Assembly (NCBI GenBank): GCA_003255065.1
Contig: QAOA01008484.1
Location: forward strand, 415,259-479,258
Source: Cercis canadensis
Taxonomy: Eukaryota > Streptophyta > Magnoliopsida > Fabales > Fabaceae
Reading direction: 5' to 3'
DNA length: 64,000 bases
Shown here: in pieces, positions 1-9,985 of the stretch
Layout of the letters: every line of letters begins with the position of its first letter
Numbering within the stretch: position 1 is the first letter of the stretch
The notes under the pieces: generated by a model
The model's input: only the letters and a program-made list of their open reading frames with translations
The model's database searches: none
What the model was told of the DNA's origin: nothing
Program-made: the position numbers and the translations under genes

Positions 1-180
1 AAATTCCAACGGTATTACATTACCGTTGGAATTTTCCGTCAAAATTACCGTTGGAAATGGACAAAAAAATTTCTGAAAAAATTCCAACGGAATATTCCGT
101 TGAATTTTTTTTTCAATTTTTTCTAAGATTTTCTTTAAATTTTTTTGTTTGTTCCAACGAAATGTCCATTTATTACCATG
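1..180. repeat. CACTA left subterminal repeats
   Basis: Short direct and inverted copies of ATTCCAACGG and CCGTTGGAAT alternate here, for example at 3-11 and 23-32. The same motifs recur next to the right terminus. In CACTA elements such repeats are binding sites for the element's own DNA-binding protein. The terminal CACTA bases lie upstream of the window. Confidence 0.85.
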
Positions 181-485
181 GGAATTTTGTAAATTGCATT
201 TCAGTACCTTGTTCTCTAAATTCCTAAGTTCGCATTTGACATTTCCCTTCTCCTTTGAATCCTCAACTTCTCATTCTCTGAAACCTCTCCTTCTTGTTCT
301 CTGAATCCTCTCCTTCTCCTCAGAAATTTGCAGCTCAAATCCTCTCCTTCTCCTCTCTTCTCTCATTTTGTGACTCTCCCAAGCTCAAATCCCTCGAAGC
401 CATTTCTCTCCTTAGCATTCTCCTCCATCCTTAAACTTCAATTAATCGCCTCGCCGCCAGTGTCTCTGTTGTGCCTTTGTCACAG
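181..485 (+). promoter_or_regulatory. Probable leader exon of the CACTA transposase gene, ending at a splice donor
   Basis: A pyrimidine-rich stretch with repeated CTCTCCTTCT motifs lies just inside the subterminal repeats. It ends in CACAG followed by GTGAGT at 486-491, a strong donor. The acceptor that would match is TTTCAG just before the ATG at 9986. A similar pyrimidine-rich leader followed by GGTAAGT sits at the same relative place in the small CACTA element at 35953-37821, which supports reading it as a conserved leader. The transcription start is not defined. Confidence 0.5.
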
Positions 486-3400
486 GTGAGTTATGCTTCT
501 TCTTCTTAACTTGTGAATTTCTGTTTCCATGCTTCTTCGATGCCTGGGTGTTGTGCATTTCTTGTTATACTAATCCATGACTTGCTGTTGTGCATTTCTC
601 ACTGCACTAAAAATTCTAATGAAGTCTGGTATGAGTTCATCGAGCTCTATTGTCTTCAAATGTATAGGATACATATGCAAAGGGGATTAAATTTATATTA
701 TTTCTCATTTTGAAACCTAGGTCACGTATATTGTTCCTTTCTCTATCTGTTTAAAAGTTATTTGTCAAAGTTGTTGATAATTCTTTGATAGAACTGACTG
801 TTCATTCATTTTTTTCCACTTATTTTTTTCTTTTTTTGATATATTTATTCTTAGATTGGTTTCACTTGTTATTGTCTAGCAATTATTATAGGAATGCGTC
901 TTAGTGATTTGAATAATGTGCTTAGCTGACATCAATTTTAGGACTTGAATTATTTTGATTTCATTTATTGTTTTTTCTCAATGCCCAATTCGAGCTAGAT
1001 CTTAGGCCAAAAAAATGAGAGCTAGATCTGATTAGGAGCTATTGATCTGGGATTACTGAGTGAGAGAAAAAAAAAGTTGAATTTTTGTTTCTGATCTTAT
1101 AGATTTGCTGAGTTGATGTTTCTTTTTTCTGACATTGATTTGAGTGCTAAACTAGAGGTAACTTGGGATTTATAACTTCGGTTTAATCCATTGCATCATG
1201 CTTATCTAAAAGAAGATGATTGGGATTTTTGTGGCACTCGGTGCTGTAATCAAATTTCATCAAATGGCTAGTGCTTCCTATGAGTTTGTGTGTTTAGTAG
1301 GTCTTGTATTTTATTCAAATATGAAGGATATAGCTTTCCAACATTTTTTCTGTGCATGCTATATGATTAATGTGTGCCACAGATGTAAAATGTAAAATCG
1401 GGTTCATAACTTCGCTTCTTAATTTTGTTGGGTTTCTTGCTTAGATCTTTGAGGGGAATTTTGGTTTTGGATTTTGTCGATTGAGTCTTGGAATTGCTTT
1501 GAATTTAGTGGGGCTTGATTTTTCCTTGTGTTTTGTGGTTTGAGTTTGGAATTTGTGTTAATTGTTCATAATGGGGATACAAATGTAAAATCTTGATTAT
1601 AGGGAATTTTGGTCTTTGGTTTTGTTACTATCATTTTCTTATAATGTGAACAACTTTGCTGAATAAAACCTTGCTGAGTGATTGGAATTCTTCTCTTTGT
1701 TTCCAAGCAATAGAAGTGATCATTCATTCTTGTCAATCTGCATTCCCTGGGAAGAGAGTGGAATTAACCTTAGCTTCTTACATATGCTCAGCAACATGAA
1801 GGCTTTAGTTTAGGAATGGCTAAATGACAATTCTATCAGTGTTATCACAGATTTAAGCTCTACAAGTTCTGAAAGTCAATTAATGAGCAGCCATTCTTGT
1901 GCTTAGTTTTTCTTTTGAATTTTTCTCAGAGGTAGTCTTGGTGTAGTTTCATGAATCCATAAACTTTTAATCTTCATAATTCTTGAGAAGTAAAGAATGT
2001 CATATTAATCCCTTTGCTTCAATCTGAAATGGCCTTAGCTATCATTAAAATAACATTGTCAGACATCTCTACTTATTTGTGTGGTGGCATCTACTGTTTA
2101 TCATTTAGTTACACTAAATATTGGCAGATTGGTGGACCCAGCACTAATAAGGAGCCTACAGAATCTTTTTAAATTTTTTTGTGCCCCCAGCAGAGAGGGG
2201 TAATTGATATGCAAAAATGCATTGAGTTTATAATAAGAAGTTTCCTAATTTCCTTTGTTTTATGACATCAACATAGCTTCTGCCAATGCATTCTCACTTG
2301 ATCCTATAATTAGGATGGTCAATGCTCAAGATATTGGTTGATGATGTGTTATCATGTCATGTGTCATCTATTTTCATATTTTCAAGTTTATTTGATGTGA
2401 TCAACAAATAATGCTTACTTTAAGGTAATTTATGTTCAAAAGCAATTATTTGCAAAGAATCCCCCCAACCAAATGTGATTAGTTACTGTAACTGAGAAGC
2501 ATTAAAATCCACCAAAATCTTCTTGTGCATATGGACTTGTGAATTTGGGTACATTTTAGTGGTGTTTTGAATTGCACTTTCTAGTTTGTAGTATATATGT
2601 TTGTTAGTTAAATGCTTTTCTCATCCTGCTACTACTATGTTCAAATGAACTGGGGCAGTAAAAGCAAGGATGCTTATATGGGACAGGCTGACATAGTATT
2701 TATGGTATTCAGCTCATAGAGTCGTGCTCGAAGATATTCAATGAGATAAAGATTTGAGGACTTTGTTATTTTAACTTGTAATTTCTTGGGTTTTCCTTTC
2801 ATTCGTGTTATCTATAATCTTTTTAGTCTCTTGGAGGGTTGCAAATCCTCCAATTTATAATTATTTTAACTTGTAACTTTTAGTTTTTCTTTTGAATTTT
2901 TCTCAGAGGTAGTCTTGGTGTAGTTTCGTAATTGAAGAAATAATTGCTTCTTCATTACATATGATAATTTTTTTTTCCTTAAATTTGTTAGTTTTATTAA
3001 CATTTATATGAAGAGTAATGCTGCAGGGACTTAAAGTTGTAAAATCTGTCACTGAATAAATGGTGATTCATGCCTATTTTTGTACACATTGTGCACTCCA
3101 AGCATCAAACTACATGAATACACGTGACATATCCACTGTTGGTCTGACACAAATGTTGTTTTCTTGATTATTTTCTTTCATTTCAAAATGTCATGTCTAT
3201 TATGCCATATGTACTGAGAATCCTATTGTTTGTTGTAACTCGTAAAATCTAAGTTTTGTGTGAGCAATTAGTCTCTTGTAAGTATTAGTACGTGTGGGCT
3301 GAATATGATATCATTGCCTTACTCTTACTGGCATTCCTTATTTGATTGATAGGAAAACTGAATATAGTATACTTTCTCCAATTGTATGAACTTTACTAGA

Positions 3401-4034
3401 CAAGTATGTAGTTGAGATATAGTGTCCTTTATGTGAGTTTAATTTGAAACACATGATCAAAGGTGAATTGTGAAACAACTATTATTTATGTGTCTCACGA
3501 TATTTCAACAAATACAGCTATGCTAATTTGGCAGTAACAAGTGCTACTTGTCTTTATATAGATGTGATGCTGAACACATACTCATTGGGAGTCAGTATAC
3601 ATTTATGCATAGTTTAGACATATAAAAACTTTATATATATTTAAATTTACTTAAAATGGGAAATAACAATAAGCACATGAGTTTCAGTGGTGACTTACTA
3701 GCATTAGTGCCTTGAATGGCTCAACGTTAATAATCTGTCTTTGATAGCTTTGTGATGCCAAATTTCCCTAACTGAACAGCCTAGTGACTACTGAGTCATA
3801 ATTACAGCTCATAATTTATAATACTCTTAATAGGCACCTAAAAAGACAAGATTGAAAGCAAATTTTGCTTAAGACCCTTTCCACTATGAAAACAGTCCAT
3901 AATATTCCCCAGCATTTTTAGGTGGAAAGCAAAGGTAAGAAGAAAGGACATATGTGCTTTCAATTAGCTATTCAAATTAAGAACAAAAATCTCAATCTCT
4001 TGTTGTGGCCTTATGAATCATGTGGAGTCTGCAC
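486..4034 (+). other. Long intron-like AT-rich stretch, no gene
   Basis: I find no coding match or RNA gene. ORFs here are short and unrecognised. The stretch lies between the leader donor and the transposase start, so it is probably the first part of a very long leader intron of the CACTA transposase gene. The one structure I see is a 48-bp direct repeat, listed separately. Confidence 0.5.
1903..1950 (+). repeat. 48-bp direct repeat, copy 1 (copy 2 at 2880-2927)
   Basis: The stretch beginning TTAGTTTTTCTTTTG and ending GGTGTAGTTTC is repeated base for base about 977 bp downstream at 2880-2927. Flanking sequence does not match. Its origin is unknown. Confidence 0.85.
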
Positions 4035-5141
4035 CTGGTGGTACTGCGTAATGATTTAAGATCATAAAAAAAATTTCTGATTTGAGTCAAACAGTATTGA
4101 CATTATATATATATATATATATATATTACATTGTTAGTTATTTCTTTTTCTTTATTAGTTCTTTTAAACATTATGTGGCAATTCAAGTTTCATGTTTCTG
4201 CTACTGACATCAATGCCCTTTGCACCAGCCCTGCAGTGGTCACAAGGTGTGTGGCACTTTTGGAATGGTACCTTCAGAGGTATGTCTATTTACATGAATT
4301 ATTGGATATTCAATAATATCCAACATTTTATCTTTGAAACATCATAGGTCTCTCTTCTGTGTAAGTAGAAACTACTTGGATAGCTAAGGACATGAGAAGT
4401 ATGATTCTGAAAAAGAGCAGACAATATGTGTCGTCACACAAAATCAAAATTGAATCATGTCATTTATGAAATCTGACTAAGTAAAATAGACATTTTCACT
4501 TTTCCTTGTAAAGTACTTACTCAGAAAATAATCTACTTAACAGAACATAAAATGGTCAATTTTCTTTTGGTCACTATTACAACTCAAAACTCTATAAGTT
4601 AGGTGTCAAATGAATTTTTTCTTTAAACAAAAAAGTCATATAACACTGAGATACTTAGAATAGAAAAATATGAACCATAGCTTATATGGTTTACTAGAAG
4701 GTTCATAACTAATGCTGAGTAAGCTTTTCACAAAAAGGCTGAAATTACTTGTTGGGAAAACTTACAGAAGAATGATGAAGTTAGTTACAAGTGATATAAA
4801 TGATTGGTGAGTGGTGACTATATAGGTCCATGATTTCAATTTTCAACTTACTGAAGGCATGACCATATAGGACTGAAAGTATTTAGAGTCCATGGCATTC
4901 CTTAAGATGGTTATTTATAGAGCTACAATGAATGTGCGACAAATGTTTTGATTTTTGATGAGCCGATGTAATCAACAATAATGTTATCTAAATTGATAAC
5001 ATTCTTGTATTTGTTTCCTACAAATGTATAAAGTCAAGAATACAATCTTGAATTCATATCACTTTCCTTATATTATTACCTAGTTTCAAGTTACTTGTGC
5101 TCATGATTTTACTTCCTTTATTAATTTTCCTAATTTTCCTA
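4035..5141 (+). repeat. 1.1-kb unit, copy A: uninterrupted ('empty') version around a TA microsatellite
   Basis: This unit contains a (TA)n tract near 4104-4126 followed by about 1 kb of non-coding sequence. The same sequence appears twice more: 5142-5314 repeats its start, including a longer TA tract, up to an N; and 7478-8526 repeats the TA tract and the rest with only scattered differences. Copy A therefore looks like the pre-insertion version of the locus that elsewhere holds the pararetrovirus. The joint between copies falls in a CTGGTGG microhomology (4035-4041 and 5142-5148). Confidence 0.85.
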
Positions 5142-5208
5142 CTGGTGGTTCTGCGTAATGATTTAAGATCATAAAAAAATTTCTTGATTTGAGTCAAACA
5201 GTATTGAC

Positions 5209-5245
<37 letters not shown>

Positions 5246-5314
5246 CATTGTTAGTTATGTCTTTTTCTTTATTAGTTCTTTTAAACATTATGTGGCAATT
5301 CAAGTTTCATGTTT
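5142..5314 (+). repeat. 1.1-kb unit, copy B (truncated at an assembly N)
   Basis: This piece repeats the beginning of copy A: the CTGCGTAATG segment, a longer (TA)n tract at about 5211-5242 and some 70 bp beyond it. It stops at the N at 5315, after which pararetroviral sequence begins. The N means that this junction is unproven. Confidence 0.85.
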
Positions 5315-5315
5315 C

Positions 5316-5564
5316 NATATTGTATCTTTTGACTGTTATTGTTTTTTCCACTGTTTTGATATCAAAACTTCCTTTTTGATAAATTTCTGATGAAGGAACT
5401 TTTGGAATAGTCCAATTTTGAAGGTTTTGTTCTATCTTTGAAATGACAATTTCTCTACTATTACTTCCATCCTCTTGATTATCTGATGAATAGTCATGTT
5501 CTTGAATACCTGAACTAGAAAGTTTATGTCTGCTAGACAACAATCTCTTAATCACCCTTGACAT
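5316..5564 (-). pseudogene. Pararetrovirus polyprotein N-terminal fragment (probable movement-protein region)
   Basis: A minus-strand frame of about 83 codons runs into the N at 5315. It is rich in Ser, Lys and Gln, and includes the NWTIPKVP segment. It lies downstream of the primer binding site and leader, where the first large open frame of a caulimovirus begins, and it resembles the start of the movement-protein region. The remainder is absent. Assignment rests on context and overall similarity and is moderate. Confidence 0.45.
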
Positions 5565-5807
5565 TATAATTAATCTTAACTCTAATCCAATTAATTATCT
5601 CTCTTGAACTCACCGGGACCACCACACTGACCAACGGTTTTACTGCCTCCCCTGGGTCTTACTACCAGGACCACGTTTTCCGGCTGACCAATGCTAAGCC
5701 AAGAAAAACTCTTAATCTTCTTAGAGTCTTGAAATCTTACAAAGTCTTGGACTTTAAAGATCTATGCCTAACTTGATAAACTTCTAAGACAAATATTTGA
5801 ACAGTGA

Positions 5808-6044
5808 CTAGACAGTAAGATAAACAAGTTTCTTGAAAGTATATTGAGCAGCTTTTTGAAAGAATTTGATTTCTTCTTTTTGAGAAGGATGAGTCATTTT
5901 GAGATATTGAGCTCTATTACTGTAGTACCAGTAATCAAGTTTTTGTCTTTCTATATAAGGACCATAATATCCTACCATCTGAATTAGACAGCTAGATATG
6001 CAATTCTTCTTGATCTTAATGAGACTTGATATCAAAGAACCCAA
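5808..6044 (-). pseudogene. Small minus-strand frame after the pararetroviral primer site
   Basis: This is a 78-codon frame between the primer binding site (6255-6267) and the presumed polyprotein start at 5564. The translation is Lys- and Tyr-rich with no motif I recognise. The upstream in-frame codons also look protein-like but are broken by a stop, so it may be the decayed N-terminus of the first viral frame. It has no evident present function. Confidence 0.35.
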
Positions 6045-6254
6045 ATGTAGTAAGGATCTGCTGTTTGAACAAATTCTTTGTTGAAAAGTAAACTTCTATA
6101 ATGTCTAATTAAAGTTTGATCTTCTAATAAACCATAACCATGATATCTACTGACTCGGTACTCAAACCACCTAGCCATGCAGATTGTTCATGCTATGCGA
6201 GGAGACCCTAATGTCTTACGCACCCATTACCCCCACCAAGTTTAGAGGCAGATA

Positions 6255-6267
6255 GGCTCTGATACCA
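6255..6267 (-). other. Primer binding site, initiator tRNA-Met type (minus strand)
   Basis: The minus strand reads TGGTATCAGAGCC, complementary to the 3' end of plant initiator tRNA-Met. This is the usual minus-strand DNA primer site of caulimoviruses and many LTR retrotransposons. No LTR ending in CA precedes it directly, which favours a pararetrovirus. Confidence 0.8.
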
Positions 6268-6364
6268 TTCGGAACAGGATCGCTCTTAATTTTGACTTAA
6301 TGATTATAAATGATGAGTATGATTAATGAGTAAGTCAAAATATGTAATCAAAGTATGCATCGGA

Positions 6365-6432
6365 GTGAACAGTAACCTATGAACAGTGTCGTGAACAGCA
6401 ATCATGAACAGTGATGATGAACAGTAACTTCA
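6365..6432 (-). repeat. GAACAGT repeat cluster in the pararetroviral leader
   Basis: The heptamer GAACAGT (ACTGTTC on the minus strand) occurs four times, with one further variant, in about 65 bp. A second pair of direct repeats, built on TAATTCGG and GGAAAGC-like blocks, follows at about 6451-6493 and 6510-6553. Both lie in the leader between promoter and primer site. Confidence 0.7.
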
Positions 6433-6817
6433 AAAATTAAAAGGGATGCTAATTCGGCGATAATCTGCATTGGAAAGCAGTAGGAAGAGGAAATGCTTAT
6501 GAAAGGGAGCTAATTCGGAGATAGTCCGCACTAGAAAGCTTAGGAGAAGGATAATGAATGGTTAATAAAAAGTATTGAAATAGAACTTAATATTAAACAA
6601 AGTAGTACTTACAACTTTGAAACTTCTTGAAATACACTTTGAAAGTAATTACAAACTTTTCCACCTAATGAGGAGAGCAAGGTCTTTGATGAAAGGCTTT
6701 CTAGCCTAAGTGTTGAAACTTTGATGAAATTCTAATCCTAGGGAGAAAGTTTCAAGAGGTTAGTGAAACAAGTATATGCTAAAATGTTAGTGTGTCCTCT
6801 TTGTGTGATGAAGTTGC

Positions 6818-6828
6818 CTATTTATAGG
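6818..6828 (-). promoter_or_regulatory. TATA box of the pararetroviral promoter (minus strand)
   Basis: The minus strand reads CCTATAAATAGG, a strong plant TATA box, about 550 nt before the primer binding site. Transcription would start near 6790 and run left. The spacing matches the long leader of a caulimovirus pregenomic RNA. Whether it is still active is unknown. Confidence 0.6.
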
Positions 6829-7080
6829 CCTTGATGGAAGGATGGATTCCAAATGGTTTGAAGTCCATTCTTGTCTTGATGCATGAGGTGTGATGAAGTT
6901 TTTTATGATGTCTTCTTGTTGTGACACTTGTAATGAGGGGAAGCATTCTTTTTTTCTCTTGTTGACACATGTCTTGACACTTGGCATGATGAGGAGTCTT
7001 CATAAAACTTTGTTGACTTGTTGACTATGATGATAAGTTTGTTGGTGGCATGTGAACTTTGTTGAATTTCAAAACAACAA

Positions 7081-7470
7081 GTTGTTACTGTCAAAGATCT
7101 TCAAAATGAAATCAAAGAAGTCAAAGAAGAAATTAGGCAATTAAAGCAAAATCAGATTCGAATAGAATTAGATTTGCTTAATTTGTCATTCAAGAACTAT
7201 ATTAATAGTCAAGAGTCTAGTCAAAAAGATAAGGATGAAGATGTTGAACAATCTTCAGATTCTCATGAAATTTATTTTAATATCATCAATAAAATTCAAA
7301 TTCAAAAATGGTATTGTAAAATATCATTAATCATTAATGAGGAATATCATAAAAGTTTTGTAGCTTTGATAGACTCAGGAGCATATATGAATTGCATTCA
7401 AGAAAGATTAATTCCTACTAAGTACTATAAAAAGACTTTAGAGTCTTTAACTAGTGCTAATAGTTCAAAG

Positions 7471-7477
<7 letters not shown>
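7081..7477 (+). pseudogene. Pararetrovirus fragment with aspartic protease domain
   Basis: An open frame begins with a charged coiled-coil-like stretch (about 7083-7200), followed by an acidic linker and then a protease core with the catalytic-site motif ALIDSGA at about 7363-7383. DSG is the pararetroviral and retroviral aspartic protease triad. The frame continues into the (AT)n tract at 7478, where viral similarity ends; the remaining protease, reverse transcriptase and RNase H are missing. It lies in the opposite orientation to the promoter and leader fragment next to it. Confidence 0.7.
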
Positions 7478-7510
<33 letters not shown>

Positions 7511-8526
7511 CATTGTTAGTTATTTCTTTTTCTTTATTAGTTCTTTTAAACATTATGTGGCAATTCAAGTTTCATGTTTCTGCTACTGACATCAATACCC
7601 TTTGCACCAGCCCTGCAGTGGTCACAAGGTGTGTGGCACTTTTGAAACGGTACCTTCTGAGGTATGTCTATTTACATGAATTATTGGATATTCAATAATA
7701 TCCAACATTGTATCTTTGAAACATCATAGGTCTCCCTTCTGTGTAAGTAGAAACTACTTGGATAGCTAAGGACATGAGAAGTATGATTCTGAAAAAGAGC
7801 AGACAATATGTGTCGTCACACAAAATCAAAATTGAATCATGTCATTTATGAAATCTGACTGAGTAAAACAGGCATTTTCACTTTTCCTTGTAGAGTACTT
7901 GCTCAGAAAATAATCTACTTAACAGAACATAAAAATGGTCAATTTTCTTTTGGTTAAATGACACTATTACAACTCAAAACTCTAAGTTAGGTGTCAAATG
8001 AATTTTTTCTTTAAACAAAAAAGTCATATAACACTGAGATCCTTAGAATAGAAAAATATGAACCATAGCCTATTAAAGATTACTAGAAGGTTCATAACTA
8101 ATGCTGAGTAAGCTTTTCACAAAAAGGCTGAAAATTACTTGTTGGGAAAACTTACAGAAGAATGAAGAAGTTAGTTACAAGTGATAAAAATGATTGGTGA
8201 GTGGTGACTATATAGGTCCATGATTTCAATTTTCAACTTATTGAAGACATGACCATATAGGACTGAAAGTATTTAGAGTCCATGGCATTCCTTAAGATGG
8301 TTATTTATAGAGCTACAATGAATGTGTGACAAATGTTTTGATTTTTGATGAGCCAATGTAATCAACAATAATGTTATCTAAATTGATAACATTCTTGTAT
8401 TTGTTTCCTACAAATGTATAAAGTCAAGAATACAATCTTGAATTCATATCACTTTCCTTATATTATTACCTAGTTTCAAGTTACCTGTGCTCATGATTTT
8501 ACTTCCTTTATTAATTTTCCTACTGG
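7478..8526 (+). repeat. 1.1-kb unit, copy C (right side of the pararetrovirus)
   Basis: After an (AT)n tract at 7478-7508 the sequence repeats copy A (4127-5141) nearly base for base, with scattered substitutions and small indels. Copy A has an extra TAATTTTCC-like block near its end. No coding sequence is seen. Confidence 0.88.
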
Positions 8527-9004
8527 ATGCAGTATTTTAGGATCTTATTTCTTTGTATAATGCATGAAATAATTGTAATGACTAATAAAAATGTATTAGG
8601 GAAATCTATAATCATGATTAGGATATTTAAATCCTATATCATTGTAAATTTATAATACAATTAAAAAGGTTTAAAAACTAATTGGTATTCAAAGTTTTTT
8701 ATTGCAGTAGAGGTGCAGAAATTTGTGGATAGAAAGCTAAACTTTGCTGTAGCATTTGTGGATAGAAAACAAAGGTTAGCAAGCATTTTATAGTCATATG
8801 TTGAATATTATTTTTCCTTCATATTCATGCTTAATGTTATTAATTGCTTATTCTCAATATTGTGGACTGTTATTTTTGGTGAGCCGTTAGCATATGTGTT
8901 CTCTTATAATGCAATTGATTGTCTTAGAATAACACTTTTGTTTATTTAAATATATAGTTATCATGTATTATTTATATATGATTATTGTACAGTGTTGCAA
9001 GCAG
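8527..9004 (+). other. AT-rich CACTA intron sequence, no gene
   Basis: I see no coding or RNA feature. The stretch links the duplicated unit to the foldback repeat and lies within the presumed leader intron. Confidence 0.5.
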
Positions 9005-9009
9005 TACTT

Positions 9010-9480
9010 GGGTGAAATTTTTATGGGTCTCACTCATACCTTTCTCTTTCCCCCAGCTCCTTCTCTGTCTCCTTCTCTTTCCTCACCTCAACCCCTATGC
9101 GTCCTACATTTTTCCTTCTTTCATTTTCTCTTGCTTTCTTATTACTTTTCCTCTAGGGTTGGAAGGTTATTTATTTTTGTGTTTTCTTTATGAGAGGAGG
9201 AGGAGAGGGGAATAACGGTTTTGTATTGAAAAAATATCTCCTAATGAATATTTTTTCAATACAAAACTATTTTTCTCCTCCCCTTCCTCTCTTATAAAGA
9301 AAACACAAAAGCAAATAACCTTCTAACCCCAGAGGAAGAGCAACAAGACATCAAGAGAAAATGAAAGAAGGAAAAGGGTAGGACGCATGGGGGTTGAGGG
9401 GAGGACAGAGAAGGAAACAGAGAGGGAGCTGGGGGGAAAGAAAAGGGTATGAGTGGGACCCATAAAAATTCTTTGAATTT
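9010..9480. repeat. Foldback (hairpin) repeat, two arms of about 225 bp
   Basis: The left arm (about 9015-9238) and right arm (about 9248-9475) are inverted copies of each other. Matching blocks include ATGGGTCTCACTCATACC against GGGTATGAGTGGGACCCAT, and GTTTTGTATTGAAAAAATAT against ATATTTTTTCAATACAAAAC at the centre. The spacer is only about 10 bp. The arms differ by some substitutions and short indels. This is the shape of a foldback MITE or a long hairpin RNA precursor. No transposase or clear target duplication is visible. Confidence 0.85.
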
Positions 9481-9499
9481 GCTTTTTCCAAGAAAACGC

Positions 9500-9974
9500 A
9501 AATTTAAACGGGAAACTTTATTGCTTTCTCAAGAAAAATATTGTCTGTAGCGTATATTATTTTAATAAATTTGCCAAGACACATTCTTAGATAGGATAGC
9601 TTCTTTAACTTAGAAACTCGTTTAAGCATTAACTGAGTAGAGTTAACTCTTAGATAGTCTCTAATTTTGGGATTATTCTTAGAGAAGTACATTCACTAAA
9701 TTAGATATGCAAGTTTATTTTGTAACTTGTCTATTAAAGTTTTACATCATCTGTTTGTGTTTCTCTGGGTGCATATTTATGCTGCTTATGCAGTGTATTT
9801 CATGTACTTGGAGAACCATGGGGAGGTGCTGTTGAAATTTTATTAAACTAGTTACTTATAAAAGCTTGTTTTAGTGTGAAGCACTCTCAAAGAATGAGAT
9901 AGAAGCCATACCAATTTAGCTTAAGTTGAGATCAATTCGTAAAAAAATAAAATTTTAATGAAATATTATTTCAG
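9500..9974 (+). other. End of the CACTA leader intron, no gene
   Basis: AT-rich sequence without coding signal. It ends at ATTATTTCAG (9965-9974), a good splice acceptor 11 bp before the first transposase ATG. Confidence 0.5.
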
Positions 9975-9985
9975 TGTTTGAATAG

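Larger units (their letters stand above)
5316..7477. mobile_element. Endogenous pararetrovirus (Caulimoviridae-like), rearranged
   Basis: Two viral pieces face opposite ways. On the minus strand, from about 7050 down to 5316, are a TATA box, a long leader, a tRNA-Met-type primer binding site and the beginning of a polyprotein region. On the plus strand, about 7080-7477, is a coiled-coil stretch followed by a retroviral-type aspartic protease segment that ends abruptly in a TA microsatellite. The leader of about 520 nt between promoter and primer site fits caulimoviruses and not LTR elements, where the primer site directly follows the LTR. Insertion beside TA repeats is known for endogenous florendoviruses. 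Stop codons and truncation at both ends make it a dead fossil. Confidence 0.75.

Noticed and set aside
513-713. 66-codon open frame after the CACTA leader
   Set aside because: It lies within the presumed intron just after the donor, has no family resemblance and a length expected by chance.
4131-4316. Open frame shared by copies A and C of the duplicated unit (also at the end of 7174-7698)
   Set aside because: Its presence in both copies follows from the duplication. In copy C it is fused to the viral protease frame only through the TA tract.
5316-7050. Reading the minus-strand viral piece as an LTR of a copia element
   Set aside because: The primer site is not preceded by a CA-ending LTR, and no copia gag or integrase is present. 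The long leader fits a pararetrovirus better.
8963-9501. Overlapping 69-76 codon frames rich in Phe, Ser and Pro on both strands
   Set aside because: They mirror each other because of the foldback repeat and are not independent genes.
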